This document shows, in pieces, positions 1-8,427 of a DNA stretch of 64,000 nucleotides (positions are counted from its first letter, which is position 1; every line of letters begins with the position of its first letter). Origin of the DNA: Mucilaginibacter sp. (GTDB lineage Bacteria; Bacteroidota; Bacteroidia; Sphingobacteriales; Sphingobacteriaceae). Made by a program: the position numbers and the translations under genes. The DNA lies in NCBI RefSeq assembly GCF_025362475.1, contig NZ_JANYGH010000048.1:1-64000 (forward strand). The letters run 5' to 3'. The notes under the pieces are model-generated. The model saw only the letters and a program-made list of their open reading frames with translations. It was not told the DNA's origin and did not search any database.

Positions 1-2
1 AT

Positions 3-143
3 CACATTGCGTTTGATTTAATTTATCTGCCAGAGGAAACCTTATTTCTTAAAAAATGTAAAGAACAAGGAGCTACAGTTAAAAATGGTTTAGACATGTT
101 GCATCTTCAAGCTCAAAAAGCATTGAATATTTTTTTACAATAG
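3..143 (+). CDS. aroE: Shikimate dehydrogenase, C-terminal fragment (cut by window edge)
   Basis: Only the last 46 codons are in the window, read in the frame beginning at base 3 and ending in TAG at 141-143. The peptide contains DLIYLPEETLFLK followed by GATVKNGLDMLHLQA. These match the C-terminal segment of AroE, where the NADP-binding domain ends in a conserved N-G-x-x-M-L-x-x-Q-A motif. AroE reduces 3-dehydroshikimate to shikimate in the cytoplasmic aromatic amino acid pathway. The family call is from recognised motifs; the N-terminal half is outside the window. The next gene starts 56 bp downstream on the same strand and is functionally unrelated. Confidence 0.85.
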   Translation, partial: HIAFDLIYLPEETLFLKKCKEQGATVKNGLDMLHLQAQKALNIFLQ

Positions 144-199
144 AATATTCGTTTTTTGTTTGTCATTAAAATTATTATTTTTACTCAAAGCTTAAATGT

Positions 200-1645
200 A
201 TGAGTGCTAATCAAATTTTTAATAGCTATTTAGTAGAGCAAAAAGTTTGGGATGAAATGTATTCCAACACAAATGTTCGCGAACAATATAAAGGCATATT
301 TGATTTTTTGAGCCAACTTCCAGAAGCAGTATTGAACAATAAAGAAGAACTTTCGAAACAATTGTTCATGAGTCAAGGCATCACTTTTACAGTATATTCA
401 AGCAACGAAGGCATCGAAAAAATATTTCCGTTTGATATCATCCCCCGCATTATTACCGCCAGTGAGTGGGCCTTTGTTGAACGTGGTATTAAGCAGCGCC
501 TTACTGCGCTTAATCTTTTCCTGAAAGATATATACCATAACCAGTTTATTGTAAAGGACGGCATCGTACCTATTGATATCATATATTCGTGCCCGCATTT
601 TTTGCGCGAGATGTACCAGTTGAAAGTGCCGTATGATATTTATGTACATATTTCGGGCATCGACCTGATCCGCGATGAAGACGGTACCTTTTACGTACTC
701 GAGGATAACCTGCGCACCCCATCGGGTGTAAGTTATATGCTGGAGAACCGGGAGATAACCAAGCGCCTATTCCCTGATCTGCTGCCGCAATGCGGGGTAA
801 GGAGCGTGACGGAATATCCAACCATATTGTATAAAAACCTGCTGGCATTATCGCCCAGGCAAATCTCCAACCCCACCATTGTATTGCTGAGTCCGGGGAT
901 TTATAATTCCGCTTATTTTGAGCATACCACTCTTGCCCGTTTAATGGGCGTTGAACTGGTTGAGGGGCGCGACCTGGTGGTGAATAACCACAAGGTTTAT
1001 ATGAAAACCACTACAGGCTTGCAACAGGTTGATGTAATATACCGCAGGGTTGATGATGAATATTTAGATCCGCTGGTGTTTAACCCGGCAAGCATGCTGG
1101 GTGTTGCCGGTATTATGGGCGCTTATCGTAAAGGTAATGTCGCCATTGTAAACGCTATAGGCACCGGGGTTGCCGATGATAAGGCGGTATATGTTTATGT
1201 GCCCGATATGATCCGTTATTACCTGAACGAAGAACCGATACTAAAAAACGTACCCACCCACCAATTAGGCAACCGCGATGAGCGCGACTATGTGTTTAAA
1301 AACCTCAATAAAATGGTGGTTAAAAAAACCAATGGCAGTGGTGGCTACGGCATGTTGATGGGGCACGCGGCATCTGAGCAGGAGATTGACGATTATAAAA
1401 AAGAGATCCTGAAAGATCCCCGTAACTTTATAGCGCAGCCAACTATTAGCCTGTCATCGGCGCCATGTTATATGCAGGGTTCACTAACACCCCGCCGTAT
1501 TGATCTGCGCCCCTATGCATTATATGGCCCGGATGGCATAGAAATAGTGCCCGGCGGATTAACCCGTGTTGCCTTAAAAGAAGGCTCACTGGTAGTAAAC
1601 AGCTCGCAGGGCGGTGGCAGTAAGGATACATGGGTATTGGCGTAG
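200..1645 (+). CDS. Circularly permuted ATP-grasp type 2 protein (COG2308)
   Basis: This 481-residue protein has the signature blocks of the circularly permuted ATP-grasp type 2 family (formerly DUF404/DUF407). EDNLRTPSGVSYMLENR lies near residues 167-184, YRRVDDEYLDP near 281-291, VNAIGTGVADDKAVY near 315-330 and KKTNGSGGYGML near 373-384. ATP-grasp enzymes couple ATP hydrolysis to carboxylate-amine ligation; the substrate of this branch is unknown. It is followed by an alpha-E protein and a transglutaminase. That trio recurs in many bacteria and is predicted from comparative genomics to make or modify a peptide. Full length for the family, no signal peptide, so cytoplasmic. The ATG at 200 has only a weak A-rich upstream region, usual for this phylum. 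Confidence 0.93.
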   Translation: MSANQIFNSYLVEQKVWDEMYSNTNVREQYKGIFDFLSQLPEAVLNNKEELSKQLFMSQGITFTVYSSNEGIEKIFPFDIIPRIITASEWAFVERGIKQRLTALNLFLKDIYHNQFIVKDGIVPIDIIYSCPHFLREMYQLKVPYDIYVHISGIDLIRDEDGTFYVLEDNLRTPSGVSYMLENREITKRLFPDLLPQCGVRSVTEYPTILYKNLLALSPRQISNPTIVLLSPGIYNSAYFEHTTLARLMGVELVEGRDLVVNNHKVYMKTTTGLQQVDVIYRRVDDEYLDPLVFNPASMLGVAGIMGAYRKGNVAIVNAIGTGVADDKAVYVYVPDMIRYYLNEEPILKNVPTHQLGNRDERDYVFKNLNKMVVKKTNGSGGYGMLMGHAASEQEIDDYKKEILKDPRNFIAQPTISLSSAPCYMQGSLTPRRIDLRPYALYGPDGIEIVPGGLTRVALKEGSLVVNSSQGGGSKDTWVLA

Positions 1646-1760
1646 CCCCCCGGCCCCCTAAAGGGGGAGTAAATGTGCAGGAGGCTAAAAGCAAACCTGA
1701 AAATGAACTTTATAAATTATACAAATCAAAAAAATCCCCCCTTTAGGGGGTTAGGGGGCT
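1644..1760. repeat. Inverted CCCCCTAAAGGGGG-type intergenic repeat
   Basis: The spacer between the ATP-grasp and alpha-E genes is bounded by two imperfect 27-bp inverted arms, 1644-1670 and 1734-1760. Each contains the self-complementary core CCCCCTAAAGGGGG or a close variant. The left arm begins within the stop codon of the first gene and the right arm ends 3 bp before the start codon of the second. Similar G/C-run palindromes are common between genes in this phylum. Whether this one ends transcription or stabilises mRNA cannot be told from sequence. Confidence 0.75.
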
Positions 1761-1763
1761 AAT

Positions 1764-2699
1764 ATGTTAAGCAGAGTTGCAGCAAGTTTTTATTGGTTAA
1801 GCCGCTACATTGAGCGCAGCGATGGTATGCTGCGGATGCTCAAAATTAATTATGCCTCATCGCAGGATACCATCCAGGAGTTTACCTGGGAGCCGGTGAT
1901 CAGGATATTTGCCGGGGTGAATGAAGATGAGGCCGACAAGCTGGATAATGACAGCCGTGCGGTTTTAAAATACATGGTTACGGGTAAAAACAACCCTAAC
2001 TCGATCCTCAGCATTATAACGCTGGCCCGCGAAAATGCTCGTGGCGTACAGGAACACATCACCAAGGACCTATGGCAATGCCTTAACGAGTATTACCATA
2101 CCGTGAAAGATTCGCGCCTGGAGCGCTCCCTACAGCGCGAGGACCCTATTGGCGTACTTGACGTATTAATAAAGCAGGTGATGCTTTATTACGGCACGGT
2201 TGAGATAACGATGGAACGGGGCGAAGGCCGGAGTTTTATGAATATTGGTAAATACCTGGAACGAGCTATACAATCGGTAGATATTTTGGATACCAAATTC
2301 AGCTCGATAAGTGATAATCCCGATCTGTTGACAGATACCACTTATTGGAAACATTTGTTACTTTCTTTAGGCGGATATGAGCTATACCTCAAAACCTACA
2401 GGGAGGGCTTTGAGGCAGAGAATGTGCTGGAGCAGGTTGTTTTAAATAATGATTTCCCACGCTCGGTTATCTATTCGGTAAATAACATTCAACGCTATTT
2501 TGATAGGTTAAAGAATGATACCAACGTGGATACATTCCGCGAGATGTCATTCCAGATCGGTCGCCTACAAAGCCGGATCAAATACAGTTCGGTAAGGAGC
2601 ATCCGGGCCGAGGGTTTGCATTTGTTTTTAACACAAATCCGAACGGAACTTTATGGCATAGGTAACTCACTAAATGAATATTACTTTGCCAACTCATAA
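1764..2699 (+). CDS. Alpha-E domain protein (COG2307)
   Basis: This 311-residue, mostly alpha-helical protein starts MLSRVAASFYWLSRYIERSD, the typical opening of alpha-E (formerly DUF403) proteins. No catalytic motif is visible. The family is nearly always encoded beside circularly permuted ATP-grasp and transglutaminase-like proteins, as here, and is thought to act with them in an uncharacterised peptide-modifying pathway. No signal peptide or membrane segment is present. The start is 118 bp after the upstream stop, across the GC-run inverted repeat. Family membership is secure; the biochemical role is unknown. Confidence 0.92.
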   Translation: MLSRVAASFYWLSRYIERSDGMLRMLKINYASSQDTIQEFTWEPVIRIFAGVNEDEADKLDNDSRAVLKYMVTGKNNPNSILSIITLARENARGVQEHITKDLWQCLNEYYHTVKDSRLERSLQREDPIGVLDVLIKQVMLYYGTVEITMERGEGRSFMNIGKYLERAIQSVDILDTKFSSISDNPDLLTDTTYWKHLLLSLGGYELYLKTYREGFEAENVLEQVVLNNDFPRSVIYSVNNIQRYFDRLKNDTNVDTFREMSFQIGRLQSRIKYSSVRSIRAEGLHLFLTQIRTELYGIGNSLNEYYFANS

Positions 2700-2702
2700 A
2701 TT

Positions 2703-2800
2703 AATTTGAAAATTCGCTGATTTGAAAATTTGAAAATGATTAATAAACAATTTGAGGATTAATAATGGATGAGCTGATTCATTTTCAAATCGTCAAATTA
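2703..2800. repeat. Intergenic word-repeat hairpin (TTTGAAAAT type)
   Basis: The word ATTTGAAAAT occurs three times between 2703 and 2739. A near-complementary arm at 2779-2799 pairs with 2719-2739 at about 18 of 21 positions, so the alpha-E to transglutaminase spacer can form a long AT-rich hairpin. The loop (2740-2778) has no recognisable signal. It belongs to a class of similar elements seen elsewhere in the window. Confidence 0.6.
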
Positions 2801-2813
2801 AACAATTGAAAAC

Positions 2814-3788
2814 ATGCCTGAATTTAAAATACAACATATAACCAAATACACCTATGAAGGGATGGTACGCGATAGTGCCAACCAGATCATACTGTACCCC
2901 ATCAAAGACGAATACCAGGATGTAATTCACCAGGAGATGCAAATTACAGGTAACCCGGTTGTGGATACGCATACTGATTATTACGGCAACGAGGTGGGCA
3001 GCTTTACTTACAGCGAACGGCATTCGGTAATGCTCATCAATTCAAAACTAAGTGTTACTACCAGGCAACGACCATTACCGGTAAATGATATCTTCCCCGA
3101 GCAACAATGGGAATACCTGAAAAACATTCAATATATGGTACCTTATATTGATTTTTTAAAGCAGGAGTATTTTGAAGGTTTACCCGAATTACAGGTTGTA
3201 GTTGACCGGGAACGGAACAAAGACGATACCCCCTACCAGATTGCTCTTCGTTTTTGCAGCTATGTTTATCAAAACTTCAACTACATAAAAGGCGTTACCA
3301 CTGTTGAAACCACCCTTGATGAGGTATGGAATTTAAAAGCCGGTGTTTGCCAGGATTTCGCGCATATTTTAATGGTGATGCTGCGCTTATTAAAGATCCC
3401 TGCACGTTACGTGAGCGGCTATATATGTACTCATAGCAGTAATATGCGTGGAGAAGGCGCTACACATGCCTGGGCCGAAGCCTATATCCCGGATTATGGC
3501 TGGCTGGGTATCGATCCTACCAATAATTGCGTCGCCAATGAAACCCATGTGCGCCTGGCTGTTGGTCGTAACTTTTCTGATTGTTCGCCGGTGAAGGGTG
3601 TATATAAAGGCTCATCGGGCCATAAACTTGAAGTAGCTGTTACCGTTGACGATGGGAACGGGTTTTGCATTGACGATAAACCACATTATGACACCCCGCT
3701 TCAACAAGTAACCGATATCCCTAAAAATAGCTACCAGCGCTATATGGAGATCATTCAGCAACAGCAGCAACAACAACAACAACAATAG
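2814..3788 (+). CDS. Transglutaminase-like protein with C-terminal poly-Gln
   Basis: This 324-residue protein has an N-terminal bacterial transglutaminase domain (about residues 1-85) followed by a papain-fold transglutaminase core. The likely triad is Cys179 in GVCQDFAH, His218 in THAWAEAYI and Asp234 in GIDPTNN. Such proteins act as cysteine peptidases or amidases or form isopeptide bonds. This branch belongs to the ATP-grasp/alpha-E cluster and is predicted to cleave or cross-link the peptide product. No signal peptide is visible. The last ten residues are a Gln run encoded by CAG/CAA repeats at 3756-3785, just before the stop, and are probably dispensable. The spacer to the alpha-E gene is 114 bp. 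Confidence 0.93.
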   Translation: MPEFKIQHITKYTYEGMVRDSANQIILYPIKDEYQDVIHQEMQITGNPVVDTHTDYYGNEVGSFTYSERHSVMLINSKLSVTTRQRPLPVNDIFPEQQWEYLKNIQYMVPYIDFLKQEYFEGLPELQVVVDRERNKDDTPYQIALRFCSYVYQNFNYIKGVTTVETTLDEVWNLKAGVCQDFAHILMVMLRLLKIPARYVSGYICTHSSNMRGEGATHAWAEAYIPDYGWLGIDPTNNCVANETHVRLAVGRNFSDCSPVKGVYKGSSGHKLEVAVTVDDGNGFCIDDKPHYDTPLQQVTDIPKNSYQRYMEIIQQQQQQQQQQ

Positions 3789-3973
3789 ATGTGCAGATTT
3801 CAGATGTGCAGGTGTGTTAAACAAAAAACGTCATTGCGAGGCACGAAGCAATCCCCTACTTACAGAGCGGCTCTGCTTATCGGGGATTGCTTCGTACCTC
3901 GCAATGACGCGTGGGAGATATCAGACATCAAAACAAATCATCTGCACATTTGAAATCTGAAATCTGCAAATCT
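3787..3973. repeat. Nested intergenic palindromes (word-repeat arms around a CATTGCGAGG element)
   Basis: The outer arms, 3787-3812 and 3939-3973, are built from the words ATGTGCAG and ATTTCAGAT and are complementary to each other. Inside them lies a separate 28-bp inverted repeat, 3829-3856 and 3882-3909, with one mismatch; its arms begin CGTCATTGCGAGG. A small central palindrome (CAGAGC-G-GCTCTG, near 3863-3875) forms the tip. The region separates two convergent genes and may act as a two-way terminator. No ORF is credible here. Confidence 0.75.
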
Positions 3974-3978
3974 TCAGC

Positions 3979-4488
3979 TTACACTTTCTTAATCGTCTCC
4001 ATCAATACCGGAATTTTTGGCACTTTATCAAAGGCCTGGAATAACTTTCCGTTTTTGTCGTAAATGGCAATGTATGGCGTTGTTTGCACGTGATAATATC
4101 GTTGCACTACATAAGTGTACCCTTCGGTACCAATGGTAATATTGTGGTATTTGGCCAGGTCAAAATCACGCTGAAAAACCTGGATAGCTTTTAACTGATT
4201 AACAAAGGTGATCATAACTATCTGTACCCCTTTGAGCTTATCCATTTGTGGTTTCAGGTCATACATCAAATGTTGACAATGGCTGCAATCCGGCGAAAAA
4301 TAGATCACCATCACAGGCTTATTCTTTTTCAGGTCGGCGGGCGTTACGTAAACGCTGTCGGTTGTCAGTATGTGATATGGTGCAATTTTGCTGTTGGCAG
4401 GCATGGTTTGGGCCTGGCTGCAGCCGGCAGCTACAATAAGGCAAAGCAACAAGTATATTCTCTTCATTGTATTGATAAAATTTTTCAT
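3979..4488 (-). CDS. Thioredoxin-fold (TlpA/redoxin-like) lipoprotein
   Basis: This 169-residue protein starts with a lipoprotein signal (hydrophobic run LLLCLIVAAG, lipobox Cys23), so the mature protein is lipid-anchored and faces the periplasm. It has a thioredoxin-fold domain with the active-site motif C68-S-H-C71 in YFSPDCSHCQH. The C-terminal half keeps the TTPYIAIYDKNG segment with the cis-Pro typical of the fold. Likely role: disulfide reduction or exchange in the envelope. An alternative ATG seven codons downstream (4467) would also leave a good signal peptide. It lies 21 bp downstream of the Gfo/Idh gene on the same strand, so co-transcription is possible. Confidence 0.85.
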   Translation of the reverse strand: MKNFINTMKRIYLLLCLIVAAGCSQAQTMPANSKIAPYHILTTDSVYVTPADLKKNKPVMVIYFSPDCSHCQHLMYDLKPQMDKLKGVQIVMITFVNQLKAIQVFQRDFDLAKYHNITIGTEGYTYVVQRYYHVQTTPYIAIYDKNGKLFQAFDKVPKIPVLMETIKKV

Positions 4489-4509
4489 TAAAGCATAGTT
4501 ACGATATTT

Positions 4510-5529
4510 TTAACTCTCCAGCAATTCCAACTGCCAGGCAATATGTTCTTCTGTTACAGGGAATAACGCGTTTTCGCGCACGGTATGATACACCGCATCA
4601 AATAATCCATTGTAATTACCTTTGTCTGACGGAAACCACTCTACTGTTTTCTGATTATCGGCGCCCATCAGCACCAATTTCCCTTCACTACCTAAAGGCT
4701 CAATACCAAAACCTTCGTCGGTTGGCATCATGCCTGTATCCAATTGGGCTTCCTGTACATCGGTGCGTAATTTAACAAAACTGCCCAATGTTCCGTGAAT
4801 CACAAAACCAGGCAATGCCTCCGCAATAAGTAATCCCGAAGTTAAATAAACATGCAGCTGATTAGGATAGGTTAAGTGAATATTGAAGTAATCATCCACC
4901 TGCGATCCGGGCCGGTGAGTGGCAGTAGTTTTTATATAGCTTAATGGCCTGCCAAATATACTGATCGCGTTATCAACAAGGTGTGCACCCAAATCATACG
5001 TTAAGCCATTACCCGGGGTACCTTTGGTTTCTTTAAATTGTTTTACACCAATAGGCATCCGGTACCTGTCCAACCGAAAATGAACCTCAATTAACTCACC
5101 AAGACGCCCGCTTTCAATTACCTTTTTCACCGATAGAAAACCACTGTCATATCTGCGGTTCTGATAAATCATTACTTTAAGATTCAACTTTCTGCCCAAA
5201 TCAAACAAAGCCTTTACCTCTGCAGAAGTTACCGCCGCGGGTTTTTCTATCAGCACATGTTTCCCGGCATTCAGGGCCTGCATGGCATAATCAAAATGTG
5301 TATTGTTGGGCGTGTTAACTACGATCAGTTCAATTTCAGCATCATTAAGCAGTTCATCAACTGAATTATAGCTAATTACATCCGGATATATTTTACCTGC
5401 CTTTTTTTCATGACGTTCTACAACTGCTTTAAAAGTAAAGCCGGGGTTAGTGGTTAAAAATGGAGCATGAAAAATTCTGCCCGACATGCCGTAGGCCATC
5501 AGGCCGGTTACTATTGGTTTTGTTGACAT
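4510..5529 (-). CDS. Gfo/Idh/MocA-family NAD(P)-dependent oxidoreductase
   Basis: This 339-residue protein has an N-terminal Rossmann domain beginning TGLMAYGMSGRIFHAPFL, a recognisable variant of the Gfo/Idh nucleotide-binding loop. The family EKPAA motif follows in LIEKPAAVTS around residue 95. The C-terminal half is the alpha/beta dimerisation and substrate domain. Members oxidise or reduce sugars, inositols and related polyols; the substrate cannot be assigned. No export signal, so cytoplasmic. The neighbours do not form a sugar utilisation locus. Length is normal for the family. Confidence 0.9.
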   Translation of the reverse strand: MSTKPIVTGLMAYGMSGRIFHAPFLTTNPGFTFKAVVERHEKKAGKIYPDVISYNSVDELLNDAEIELIVVNTPNNTHFDYAMQALNAGKHVLIEKPAAVTSAEVKALFDLGRKLNLKVMIYQNRRYDSGFLSVKKVIESGRLGELIEVHFRLDRYRMPIGVKQFKETKGTPGNGLTYDLGAHLVDNAISIFGRPLSYIKTTATHRPGSQVDDYFNIHLTYPNQLHVYLTSGLLIAEALPGFVIHGTLGSFVKLRTDVQEAQLDTGMMPTDEGFGIEPLGSEGKLVLMGADNQKTVEWFPSDKGNYNGLFDAVYHTVRENALFPVTEEHIAWQLELLES

Positions 5530-5709
5530 AGGTGTTTTGCCTTTAGTTTGGAAGTAAAAATAAGATTATTTCTGTAAGACGCCAGTATAAATCATTCCAT
5601 CCATACAGGCACCAGCTTGTTTTAAAACGGGAAGTATTTAAAGGAAAAGAAACTTTGAAATACAATTCATCCTATATAAATTGGTCACTAATATTTCATA
5701 ATACTTTAG

Positions 5710-6171
5710 ATGGCAAATACCTTCTCACAAATTTATCTTCAATTTGTTTTTGCCGTAAAGGATAGGCAAAGTCTGATTACAAAAAACAACAAAGAGGAAT
5801 TACATCAATATATAACAGCACTAGTACAAAGCAGGCGGGCCAAATTACTTGCAATTAATTGTATGCCCGATCATATTCATATTTTCGTCGGATTTAAACC
5901 AACAATTTTGATCTCTGATTTTGTGAAAGAGATCAAAGTAGAAAGCAATGAGTTTGTTAACAGCAAAAATTGGGTGAAAGGAAAATTCAGTTGGCAAGAG
6001 GGCTATGGGGTATTCTCTTACTCGCATTCCCATATTGACGCTGTCGTCAAGTATGTTTTGAATCAGGAAAAGCATCATCAAAAGCGAACATTTAAAGAGG
6101 AGTATTTGGATTTATTAAATAAGTTCGAAATTCCATTTGATGAGCGATATGTATTTGAATTTATTGATTAG
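5710..6171 (+). CDS. Single-domain HUH transposase (Y1_Tnp; IS200/RAYT-like)
   Basis: This 153-residue protein is a Y1 transposase domain. The HUH metal motif is H55-I-H57 in CMPDHIHIFVG, and the nucleophile is probably Tyr115 in VVKYVLNQEKHH. The conserved SWQEGYGVFSYS block precedes it. Enzymes of this fold nick single-stranded DNA at hairpins through a 5'-phosphotyrosine intermediate. No tnpB and no second ORF are present. Instead, two inverted palindrome modules lie just downstream (6191-6393), as in REP-associated tyrosine transposases, which are usually domesticated and non-autonomous. The reading frame is intact. Base composition is more AT-rich than the flanking genes, consistent with acquisition. 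A true IS200-like element is the alternative. Confidence 0.92.
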   Translation: MANTFSQIYLQFVFAVKDRQSLITKNNKEELHQYITALVQSRRAKLLAINCMPDHIHIFVGFKPTILISDFVKEIKVESNEFVNSKNWVKGKFSWQEGYGVFSYSHSHIDAVVKYVLNQEKHHQKRTFKEEYLDLLNKFEIPFDERYVFEFID

Positions 6172-6190
6172 AATTTCATGACGTTTTATA

Positions 6191-6393
6191 GGAGGCACCT
6201 ATGGAGCCAAAAATGAAAGGTAGACTGTTTTGCTATAAACACGAGACTCCGCTGGAGTCTTTTGTCTGATTAATACAATGGGTACGTTTTTCTTACTACC
6301 AATATTCAATAATCTGCGAAGCTTCCCGGCTACAGCGTAGCCGCGTGTTTGTAGCAAATTAAGGAACAACGATTTGGCTCCATAGGTGCCTCC
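6191..6393. repeat. Twin inverted REP-like modules beside the HUH transposase
   Basis: A perfect 21-bp inverted repeat (6191-6211 and 6373-6393, arm beginning GGAGGCACCTATGG) bounds two homologous half-modules facing each other. Each half continues with a TTGCTAYAAACACG block and then a 7-bp stem with a 3-base loop: agactcc-GCT-ggagtct at 6244-6260, and on the minus strand cggctac-GCT-gtagccg at 6327-6343. The stems differ in sequence but both pair perfectly and keep the GCT loop. The arrangement resembles a BIME pair of REP sequences next to a RAYT gene. Confidence 0.85.
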
Positions 6394-6411
6394 TACTCGC
6401 CGCCTTAAAGC

Positions 6412-6447
6412 AAAAAAAGCCCGGCTGAAATAATCCAGCAGGGCTTT
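6412..6447 (-). terminator. Rho-independent terminator of dnaK
   Basis: On the minus strand an AAAGCCCTGCTG arm pairs with a CAGCCGGGCTTT arm across a short AT-rich loop and runs into a T tract (the A7 run at 6412-6418 on the plus strand). It lies about 20 bp after the dnaK stop codon. Confidence 0.8.
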
Positions 6448-6467
6448 ACAATGTATTTAACTAAAAC

Positions 6468-8381
6468 TTAGTTTTTTTCGTCTTTAACTTCTTCAAAGTC
6501 AACATCAGTTACGGTATCGCCATGATCCTGCGCACCTGCTCCTGTGTTACCTTCAGGCTGACCACCTTGCTGAGCGTCGCCTGCAGCTTTGTACATCTCT
6601 TCAGATGCAGTAGCCCATGCAGCATTCAGTTCAGTTTGAGCGGCATCTATCGCATCAAAGTTTTTAGCAGCATAAGCTTCTTTCAACTTAGCTAAACCAG
6701 CTTCGATAGGACCTTTTTTGTCGGCAGAAATTTTATCCCCGTACTCTTTCAGTTGTTTTTCTGTTGAGAAGATCAAAGCATCAGCACCATTCAGTTTTTC
6801 AACTTCTTCACGTGCTTTTTTATCTGATTCAGCATTAGCTTCAGCTTCATCCTTCATCTTCTTGATCTCAGCATCAGTTAAGCCAGAAGAAGCTTCGATA
6901 CGGATTTTTTGCTCTTTACCGGTTGCTTTATCTTTAGCAGATACATGCAATATACCGTTGGCATCAATATCAAAAGTTACTTCAACCTGTGGTACGCCAC
7001 GAGGTGCTGGTGGAATACCATCCAGGTGGAAACGACCTATAGTACGGTTACCCGCAGCCATTGGGCGCTCACCCTGTAATATGTGAATCTCTACAGATGG
7101 CTGGCTATCAGACGCAGTTGAGAAAGTTTCAGATTTTTTAGTTGGGATAGTTGTGTTTGCTTCAATTAATTTTGTCATTACACCACCCATAGTTTCAATA
7201 CCTAATGAAAGTGGAGTAACATCCAATAACAACACATCCTTAACCTCGCCTGTTAATACACCACCTTGAATAGCAGCACCAATTGCAACAACTTCATCAG
7301 GGTTAACACCTTTTGAAGGAGTTTTACCAAAGAATTTTTGAACAGCTTCCTGTATTGCAGGGATACGTGTAGAACCACCTACAAGGATAACTTCGTCAAT
7401 ATCAGAAGTGCTGTAACCAGCATTTTTCAATGCAGTTCTGCAAGGCTCAATAGTACGTTTGATCAGGCTATCTGCCAATTGCTCAAATTTAGCACGGGTT
7501 AAAGTTTTAACCAAGTGTTTTGGCATGCCATCAGCAGCAGTAATGTATGGTAAGTTAATTTCTGTTTGTGCAGAACTTGATAACTCAATTTTAGCTTTTT
7601 CGGCAGATTCTTTTAAACGTTGCAAAGCCATTGGATCTTTACGCAGATCAATACCTTCATCGCTTTTAAATTCATCAGCCAACCAGTCAATAATTACCTG
7701 GTCAAAGTCATCACCACCTAAGTGAGTATCACCATCAGTTGATTTTACTTCAAAAACGCCATCACCTAATTCAAGGATTGATACGTCATGTGTACCACCA
7801 CCGCAGTCAAAAACTGCAATTTTCATATCCTTGTGTGCTTTATCAAAGCCATAAGCTAAGGCAGCAGCAGTAGGTTCGTTAATGATACGACGTACTTTTA
7901 AACCAGCAATTTCACCGGCTTCTTTAGTGGCCTGACGTTGTGCATCGTTAAAGTAAGCTGGTACAGTGATAACAGCTTCTGTAACTTCATGTCCTAAAAA
8001 GTCTTCAGCAGTTTTCTTCATTTTCTGAAGGATCATTGCAGAGATCTCTTGCGGAGTATATTTACGGTCGCCAATTTCAACACGTGGGGTGTTGTTGTCA
8101 CCTTTAACTACATTATAAGGTACACGTGCAGCTTCACTTGTAACCTCGTTAAACTGGTTACCCATAAAGCGTTTGATAGATGAGATGGTTTTTGTAGGGT
8201 TAGTGATTGCCTGACGTTTTGCAGGATCGCCAACTTTACGCTCGCCGTTATCTATAAAAGCTACTACGGACGGCGTAGTACGTTTGCCCTCGCTGTTTGC
8301 TATAACTACAGGTTCGTTACCTTCCATTACAGCCACGCAGGAGTTTGTTGTTCCTAAGTCGATTCCAATTATTTTAGACAT
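6468..8381 (-). CDS. dnaK: Chaperone DnaK (Hsp70)
   Basis: Cytoplasmic ATP-dependent chaperone that binds exposed hydrophobic peptides with DnaJ and GrpE. Starting at MSKIIGIDLGTTNSC gives 637 residues, normal for bacterial DnaK. An in-frame ATG 21 codons upstream (8444) exists, but the extension is unlike any DnaK N-terminus. The ATPase domain carries the phosphate-1 loop IGIDLGTTNS, the phosphate-2 motif VFDCGGGTHDVSIL and the adenosine motif ILVGGSTRIPAI. The substrate domain and a Gly/Gln-rich tail ending EEVKDEKN follow. The gene stands alone, without grpE or dnaJ. A sigma-54-like site and a good terminator bracket it. Confidence 0.98.
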   Translation of the reverse strand: MSKIIGIDLGTTNSCVAVMEGNEPVVIANSEGKRTTPSVVAFIDNGERKVGDPAKRQAITNPTKTISSIKRFMGNQFNEVTSEAARVPYNVVKGDNNTPRVEIGDRKYTPQEISAMILQKMKKTAEDFLGHEVTEAVITVPAYFNDAQRQATKEAGEIAGLKVRRIINEPTAAALAYGFDKAHKDMKIAVFDCGGGTHDVSILELGDGVFEVKSTDGDTHLGGDDFDQVIIDWLADEFKSDEGIDLRKDPMALQRLKESAEKAKIELSSSAQTEINLPYITAADGMPKHLVKTLTRAKFEQLADSLIKRTIEPCRTALKNAGYSTSDIDEVILVGGSTRIPAIQEAVQKFFGKTPSKGVNPDEVVAIGAAIQGGVLTGEVKDVLLLDVTPLSLGIETMGGVMTKLIEANTTIPTKKSETFSTASDSQPSVEIHILQGERPMAAGNRTIGRFHLDGIPPAPRGVPQVEVTFDIDANGILHVSAKDKATGKEQKIRIEASSGLTDAEIKKMKDEAEANAESDKKAREEVEKLNGADALIFSTEKQLKEYGDKISADKKGPIEAGLAKLKEAYAAKNFDAIDAAQTELNAAWATASEEMYKAAGDAQQGGQPEGNTGAGAQDHGDTVTDVDFEEVKDEKN

Positions 8382-8427
8382 ATGATTGTTTTTTCTTGAT
8401 TTTATTAATTTACTACAACACCTATTT

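Noticed and set aside
5710..6400. Complete IS200/IS605 element with tnpB
   Set aside because: No tnpB or second ORF is present, and the repeats form a twin inverted module on one side of the gene rather than distinct left and right ends.
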